The position numbers and the translations under genes are program-made. Below, one piece after another: positions 15,457 through 19,026 of a stretch of DNA of 19,026 nucleotides. Each line of letters starts with the position of its first letter. Positions within the stretch are counted from its first letter, which is position 1. The notes under the pieces are model-generated. The model saw only the letters and a program-made list of their open reading frames with translations, was not told the origin of the DNA and searched no databases. Source of the stretch: GCA-2726245 sp035513655 (GTDB taxonomy: Bacteria; Planctomycetota; Planctomycetia; Pirellulales; Pirellulaceae); the NCBI GenBank assembly GCA_035513655.1, contig DATKBV010000202.1, positions 1 to 19,026 on the forward strand, read 5' to 3'.

Positions 15457-16174
15457 GCCCGGTTCCCGCACCAAGCACTTTCGGGATGTCTTCGTTCATC
15501 GTGGCCTGCCACCAACTGGGGTCTAAAATCCCTTTCATGAAAGTATCGTAAAAGGCTTCATGCGTGAAGAATCTGCGACCTACAAGACGTGGCCAAAGCC
15601 AGCGTAGACAGTCGCGAGCCGACTCAACGAGATCTACGTCGATCGTGACCATCGCAGGGCGTATGTCGAGCTTCGGTAGCGTCTCGGCGAACGGTCCGGG
15701 GACAAAGCGACACACATCGACGTTGCCAAACTTCGCAACATTCTCACGAACCTCCGGCAATGCAGCGCGATAATCACCGGCTTCAAACTGTCGCGCCTCG
15801 CCAAATAATCCAATCAAATCACCTCTGTTGGCGTAGTGACGGTAAAGGCCTCCATAGAGTCGAGGCTTTGGCAAGCCATCGAAACTGTCGCAGACGTAAA
15901 GTTCGCGACCTGCGGCGGCGCACGCGAGACTGAGCTTGGCGGTCATTCCTCCGCGATAGCACCCACATTCGACGACGGGACCTACGGCTTTCAGTTTTAG
16001 CACCGCGTTCGCCAACAGGTATCCTTCGCCCGGAGAATGCTCGCACGTAACGCCGTCGTGAATCTGAGCGAAGCGCTCAACTAGCTCACCGCGAAAACCT
16101 GCCGTATCGCACTGCTTCGATTCGAGGCTCAAGGGAGCCCCGGTTCTGGCAAGAATGAATTGCGTTGTATGCAC
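15410..16174 (-). CDS. TylF/MycF-like class I SAM methyltransferase
   Basis: A 254-residue protein resembling macrocin O-methyltransferase (TylF/MycF) relatives, which methylate sugar hydroxyls on antibiotics and polysaccharides. SAM motif I is 'VVECGCYRGGMTAKLSLA' (67-84), followed by 'LYVCDSFDGLP' (92-102), the characteristic DSFdGLP, and the metal-site strand 'VTIDVDLVESARDCLRWLWP' (176-195) with Asp179 and Asp181. The next family element, usually a Gly-rich loop and DDY, is altered to 'VGRRFFTHEAFYD', so metal coordination may differ or activity may be lost. The start is a GTG at 16174 with GGAAG 10 bases upstream; no better ATG exists near the fold's start. It is divergent from the mutase gene and overlaps the IscU-like gene tail to tail. 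The glycan context suggests an O-methylated sugar as product; the substrate is unproven. Confidence 0.8.
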   Translation of the reverse strand: MHTTQFILARTGAPLSLESKQCDTAGFRGELVERFAQIHDGVTCEHSPGEGYLLANAVLKLKAVGPVVECGCYRGGMTAKLSLACAAAGRELYVCDSFDGLPKPRLYGGLYRHYANRGDLIGLFGEARQFEAGDYRAALPEVRENVAKFGNVDVCRFVPGPFAETLPKLDIRPAMVTIDVDLVESARDCLRWLWPRLVGRRFFTHEAFYDTFMKGILDPSWWQATMNEDIPKVLGAGTGLNPRASCTAVLMKRG

Positions 16175-16351
16175 CGATGCTTTGCTTCCCAGAATGCCAG
16201 CGGCGGTCGTGCCGGGGTCAGCGATAGAACTTGCATGACTTTGCTTCCCGCAAGCCGGCGGTGTAATTGGCTGATTGTAAACATCGCTCGGACCATGTTA
16301 ACAAACTTCGTCAGGAATCGGCATCCGAGTTCTGGTCGCCGCGCGCGGTGC

Positions 16352-16360
16352 TGCTAGAAT
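16352..16360 (+). promoter_or_regulatory. candidate extended -10 promoter for the mutase gene
   Basis: TGCTAGAAT fits the extended -10 form (TGnTATAAT, one mismatch in the hexamer), 49 bases before the ATG at 16409. No good -35 lies at 16-18 bases upstream, which extended -10 promoters can tolerate. The rest of the 234-bp divergent gap (16175-16408) shows a 10-bp direct repeat 'tttgcttccc' (16181-16190 and 16240-16249), the first copy of which provides the methyltransferase Shine-Dalgarno. Confidence 0.35.
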
Positions 16361-16408
16361 CGGGACACGCTTTTCCCTACCTGGCGAACGAGAGCGGCGG
16401 TAGTCACG

Positions 16409-17821
16409 ATGAAGCAAGTCGAATTCCTGATTATCGGAGCTGGCCCGACTGGTTTGGGAGCCGCTCATCGTTTGCTTGAACTCGGGCACGAAGACTTTCT
16501 CGTGCTGGAAGCGGCTGAACACGCGGGCGGGTTAGCTTCTTCGTTCGTCGATGAGGCAGGCTTTACCTGGGATCTCGGTAGCCACCTGCAGCACTCCCAC
16601 TATGAAAAATTCGATCAGTATATGGACCTCGTGTTGCAGCCGGATGAATGGCTGCATCACGATCGTTCGACATGGATTTGGCACTCCGAGCGATTCATCC
16701 CTTACCCTTTTCAATTGAACCTGCATCGACTGCCAGAGGCTGAGCGATGGAAATGTGTCCAAGGATTGATGCAAGTGACCGACAAGCCGGTGTCGCCTGA
16801 CGCCAACTTTGCCGAATGGTGCCTCGCAACATTCGGAACCGGAATCTCCGCAGAGTTCATGTTGCCTTACAACGAAAAGATTTGGGCTCGACCGCTGGAA
16901 GAGTTGGGCAGCCAATGGGTACGTGACCGAGTCGCCACGCCAAAACTCACTGATGTTCTACGGAGCATTTGCCTCAACCAGGATAGTACGTCCTGGGGAC
17001 CAAACGCCAAGTTCCGCTATCCGAAGCGTGGCGGAACCGGTTCGATCTGGAAGCGAATTGCGAACCGACTGCCCGTTGGGAAGATCCTTTTCGGCATGCG
17101 GGCAGAACAGATTCATCAATCGAAGCACATCGTTACTGGACACTTGGGATTTGAGTACGGCTATCAGCATCTGATCAATACAATGCCGCTCGACCTTCTT
17201 GTGAAGGCGCTTCGTCCGGCGAACGACTTTCCGCAAACGGCAGGACTACGAAAAAACGCGACGCATGTCTTCGGGTTCGGGCTCTCAGGAAAACATCCCG
17301 CACGTTTGGATGGCCGGTGCTGGGGATACTATCCGCAGCCAGACTTGCCGTTCTATCGACTCACGATGATGAGCAATTTGAGTCCGTGGAACACTCCGCA
17401 TCGCGGTGAATGGTGGTCCATCATGGCGGAGGTGGCAGAAAGCAAAAGTGTTCCGCAGTCTGGCGACCTTGTCGCCAAAGTTGAACGCGGCTTACGAAAC
17501 GTTGGCATCTTTGATGATTCAAGTCAGCTCATCAGTCGATGGCACAAAAGGTTGCCGTACGGTTACCCCGTTCCAAGCATCAATCGCGACGAGATCGTTG
17601 ACCATACACTAGCAACATTAGAATCCGACCACATTTACTCTCGCGGCCGCTTTGGGGCTTGGAAGTACGAAGTCAGCAATCAAGACCACTCGTTCATGCA
17701 AGGCGTCGAAGTCGTTGACCACATCCTCTTCAATCGGAATGAACTAACGCTCCACGAACCGAATCTTGTCAACAGCCGCCACAATTCGTTTCCGTTTCCA
17801 GAGTGGGCCAGCGACAGTTGA
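16409..17821 (+). CDS. glf: UDP-galactopyranose mutase, eukaryotic (class II) type
   Basis: A 470-residue flavoprotein that by sequence interconverts UDP-galactopyranose and UDP-galactofuranose. FAD site 'IIGAGPTGLGAAHRL' (8-22), then 'GGLASS', 'DLGSHLQHSHYEKFD' with His59, 'PYPFQLN' (Tyr99, Gln102), 'PYNEKIWARPL' (Asn155, Trp159), 'RDRVATP' (Arg174), 'WGPNAKFRYPKRGGTGSIW' (Asn199), 'CWGYYPQPDLPFYR' (Trp305, Tyr307, Arg317) and 'RGRFGAWKYEVSNQDHSFM' (Tyr420, Asn424). These blocks follow, in order, those I recall for fungal mutases such as the Aspergillus enzyme (about 510 residues). Bacterial Glf enzymes are shorter (about 370-390) and much less similar. The active-site residues I can align are kept. 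No signal peptide; cytoplasmic. Methyltransferase and sulfotransferase genes flank it. An amine-oxidase-like role is a less likely alternative. Confidence 0.87.
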   Translation: MKQVEFLIIGAGPTGLGAAHRLLELGHEDFLVLEAAEHAGGLASSFVDEAGFTWDLGSHLQHSHYEKFDQYMDLVLQPDEWLHHDRSTWIWHSERFIPYPFQLNLHRLPEAERWKCVQGLMQVTDKPVSPDANFAEWCLATFGTGISAEFMLPYNEKIWARPLEELGSQWVRDRVATPKLTDVLRSICLNQDSTSWGPNAKFRYPKRGGTGSIWKRIANRLPVGKILFGMRAEQIHQSKHIVTGHLGFEYGYQHLINTMPLDLLVKALRPANDFPQTAGLRKNATHVFGFGLSGKHPARLDGRCWGYYPQPDLPFYRLTMMSNLSPWNTPHRGEWWSIMAEVAESKSVPQSGDLVAKVERGLRNVGIFDDSSQLISRWHKRLPYGYPVPSINRDEIVDHTLATLESDHIYSRGRFGAWKYEVSNQDHSFMQGVEVVDHILFNRNELTLHEPNLVNSRHNSFPFPEWASDS

Positions 17822-17847
17822 TTTGGCGCGGCCCAAGGATTCAGTGA

Positions 17848-18501
17848 TCACCATTGGGGTTTTTGTAGGATGCTCAAGCCGTGGCGGAAGCATCTTGTCG
17901 AGAAGAGGTCGATTCGCCGGTAGCCTCGCTGGTCGACGAGCCATTTCGCGAACGCGCGCTCATTTGGCTGGTGGACGTATAGGTCTGGGGCAATCCAGGT
18001 TCCGTTTTTGATCGCCACGGCCTCTGCTCCCATGAACTCCTTCCTCCAGACGCCCGTATCGTGGATTATCACTAGCGATTCGGCGGAAAGATTGTCGGCA
18101 AGGGAATCATAGGCGGTTTGCTTTGTTTCCAGGCTATCGTGGGCGGCGTCGAAGAAGAGTAGTTCGAGAGTTCGATCTTGAATGTCAGCAGGAGCCAAAT
18201 CCCGCAGGTCTTTGTTTACGAAATGAAATCGTACGTCGGTTCTCTGAGACACTGGCACTTTCGGCGCGACGTCCACGCTGTAAAGTTCTGCGTCCGCGGC
18301 GAGTCCGGCGAGAAGTACGGAAGCGCTGGCTCCCCAGCCGTATCCCAGCTCGACGACGACACGCGGACGAATGACACGTGTCAGTGCGAAGAGGAGTAGC
18401 CCTTCCTCTCGCTGAACGGGCCCGACGACCTCCTCACCGAGCGTATTGATGAATGAAATATCCACGTTAAACAACCGACTCCCGTTGAGCGATGGTCTCA
18501 T
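17848..18501 (-). CDS. class I SAM-dependent methyltransferase (Methyltransf_24-like)
   Basis: A 217-residue protein. SAM motif I is 'VVVELGYGWGASASVLLAGL' (48-67), the acidic ribose-binding residue is in 'LYSVDVAP' (Asp77), and the catalytic strand is 'LELLFFDAAHDSLETKQ' (112-128), the 'D-x-A-H' pattern of Methyltransf_24 relatives. It is followed by 'LVIIHDTGVW' (143-152), where family members carry a DD/HD metal ligand pair. A sugar or small-molecule O-methyltransferase is likely; the substrate is unknown. The ATG at 18501 overlaps the end of the upstream sulfotransferase gene by 35 bp, pointing to one transcript with coupled translation. No strong Shine-Dalgarno precedes it. Its 3' end is 26 bp from the convergent mutase gene. 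Confidence 0.82.
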   Translation of the reverse strand: MRPSLNGSRLFNVDISFINTLGEEVVGPVQREEGLLLFALTRVIRPRVVVELGYGWGASASVLLAGLAADAELYSVDVAPKVPVSQRTDVRFHFVNKDLRDLAPADIQDRTLELLFFDAAHDSLETKQTAYDSLADNLSAESLVIIHDTGVWRKEFMGAEAVAIKNGTWIAPDLYVHQPNERAFAKWLVDQRGYRRIDLFSTRCFRHGLSILQKPQW

Positions 18502-19026
18502 AACGTTTCTGGAATCGTGACGAAGCGATTAACCTCTGGGTCATCGGCGAAACCACGCCTCGCCGGCAGCAAAGCCCGTACCCTGGATTTTCCGTGACGT
18601 TGCACGGCTGAGCCCACTTCGACTCGGGCTCCCAATCAATACGAACTTCGGAACTGAGGAACCGCATGAAGGACTCTTTGGAAAAGACGCAAGCAAACCC
18701 CAGCCTGTCCCAATACTCTGGGACCATCCAATCGCGGAAGTCGAAGTCGGCGATCGTCTCCCCCCTCAGTTGCCGGCGCAGAAACGTGTCGAGATCCATT
18801 TGCATGGCCTCTGGGCAATGGCGTCGTACCCAGTAGTAGAGCGAGCAGAGCTGATCGCCCACTGGGCGTACGAATGTGAACAACAGAAAGCCTCGCCTGC
18901 GATACAATTCAACGAGGTCAGCAGTCCAATGTCGGACGTGATTATGCACATAGATGGGCGCATCGACGTGAGCCATTTCCGCCAGTTCGTCAACAGTCCA
19001 GTCCCGTTCCAAGCCGTCGAACCACG
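18467..19026 (-). CDS. sulfotransferase-like protein, N-terminus outside window
   Basis: A partial gene. The reading frame is open to the right edge (185 residues visible), so the true start lies beyond 19026; a TTG at 19012 is probably not the start. 'LLFTFVRPVGDQLCSLYYW' matches the 3'-phosphate-binding region of PAPS-dependent sulfotransferases, with the Arg and the Ser eight residues later that contact the nucleotide (usual form R-D-P...S-x-Y; here R-P-V). The upstream 'APIYVHNHV' fits the histidine-containing strand before it. The 5'-phosphosulfate loop should lie outside the window, so activity cannot be judged. It overlaps the downstream methyltransferase start by 35 bp. The substrate is probably carbohydrate given the neighbours; that part is inferred. 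Confidence 0.75.
   Translation of the reverse strand, partial: WFDGLERDWTVDELAEMAHVDAPIYVHNHVRHWTADLVELYRRRGFLLFTFVRPVGDQLCSLYYWVRRHCPEAMQMDLDTFLRRQLRGETIADFDFRDWMVPEYWDRLGFACVFSKESFMRFLSSEVRIDWEPESKWAQPCNVTENPGYGLCCRRGVVSPMTQRLIASSRFQKRYETIAQRESVV

Overview
The window looks like a chromosomal segment of a planctomycete, probably of the Pirellula/Rhodopirellula type. This is inferred from sequence flavour, not from a marker gene. The hints are a Tat-exported Gfo/Idh/MocA oxidoreductase of the planctomycete kind, a short RHS 'tip' gene, a small membrane protein with an RFSLR-type N-terminus, sulfotransferase and glycosyltransferase genes, and an inverted repeat built on the AACCCGA...GCGAGGGA core that I associate with planctomycete intergenic repeats. 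No rRNA, tRNA, CRISPR array, transposase or integrase is visible.

Layout. Bases 1-3700 (minus strand) hold a stand-alone two-CBS-domain protein, the C-terminal stub of an amidohydrolase, and a close pair made of a YgfZ-like folate-binding protein and a LarA/DUF2088-like protein that seems to lack the racemase catalytic residues. A clear Rho-independent terminator at 3641-3680 ends the next minus-strand gene, a secreted Gfo/Idh/MocA dehydrogenase. Divergent from it (5344-8887, plus strand) is a three-gene sugar-acid block: a 2-keto-3-deoxygluconate kinase-like PfkB protein, 6-phosphogluconate dehydrogenase and an SDR dehydrogenase. Together these could feed uronate or gluconate-type compounds into the Entner-Doudoroff and pentose-phosphate routes.

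A 22-bp-arm inverted repeat (8953-9024) separates this block from a very large minus-strand gene (9023-13141). It encodes one polypeptide with the order GT2 - GT4 - GT4 - GT2 - TPR-like tail. Upstream of it are a four-helix membrane protein and an RHS core tip with a cysteine-rich C-terminal region. These two overlap by 47 bp in an arrangement reminiscent of toxin/immunity pairs.

The right end (15064-19026) holds an IscU/NifU-like scaffold protein that has lost canonical cluster ligands, a TylF-like methyltransferase, a UDP-galactopyranose mutase of the eukaryotic (class II) type, a second SAM methyltransferase and the C-terminal part of a sulfotransferase cut by the window edge. With the multi-domain glycosyltransferase, the mutase, methyltransferases and sulfotransferase suggest a surface-glycan locus making a galactofuranose-containing, methylated and/or sulfated polymer. 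That system-level reading is inference. The most noteworthy items are the eukaryotic-type mutase, the four-domain glycosyltransferase, the degenerate IscU and LarA homologues, and the RHS-tip/membrane-protein pair.
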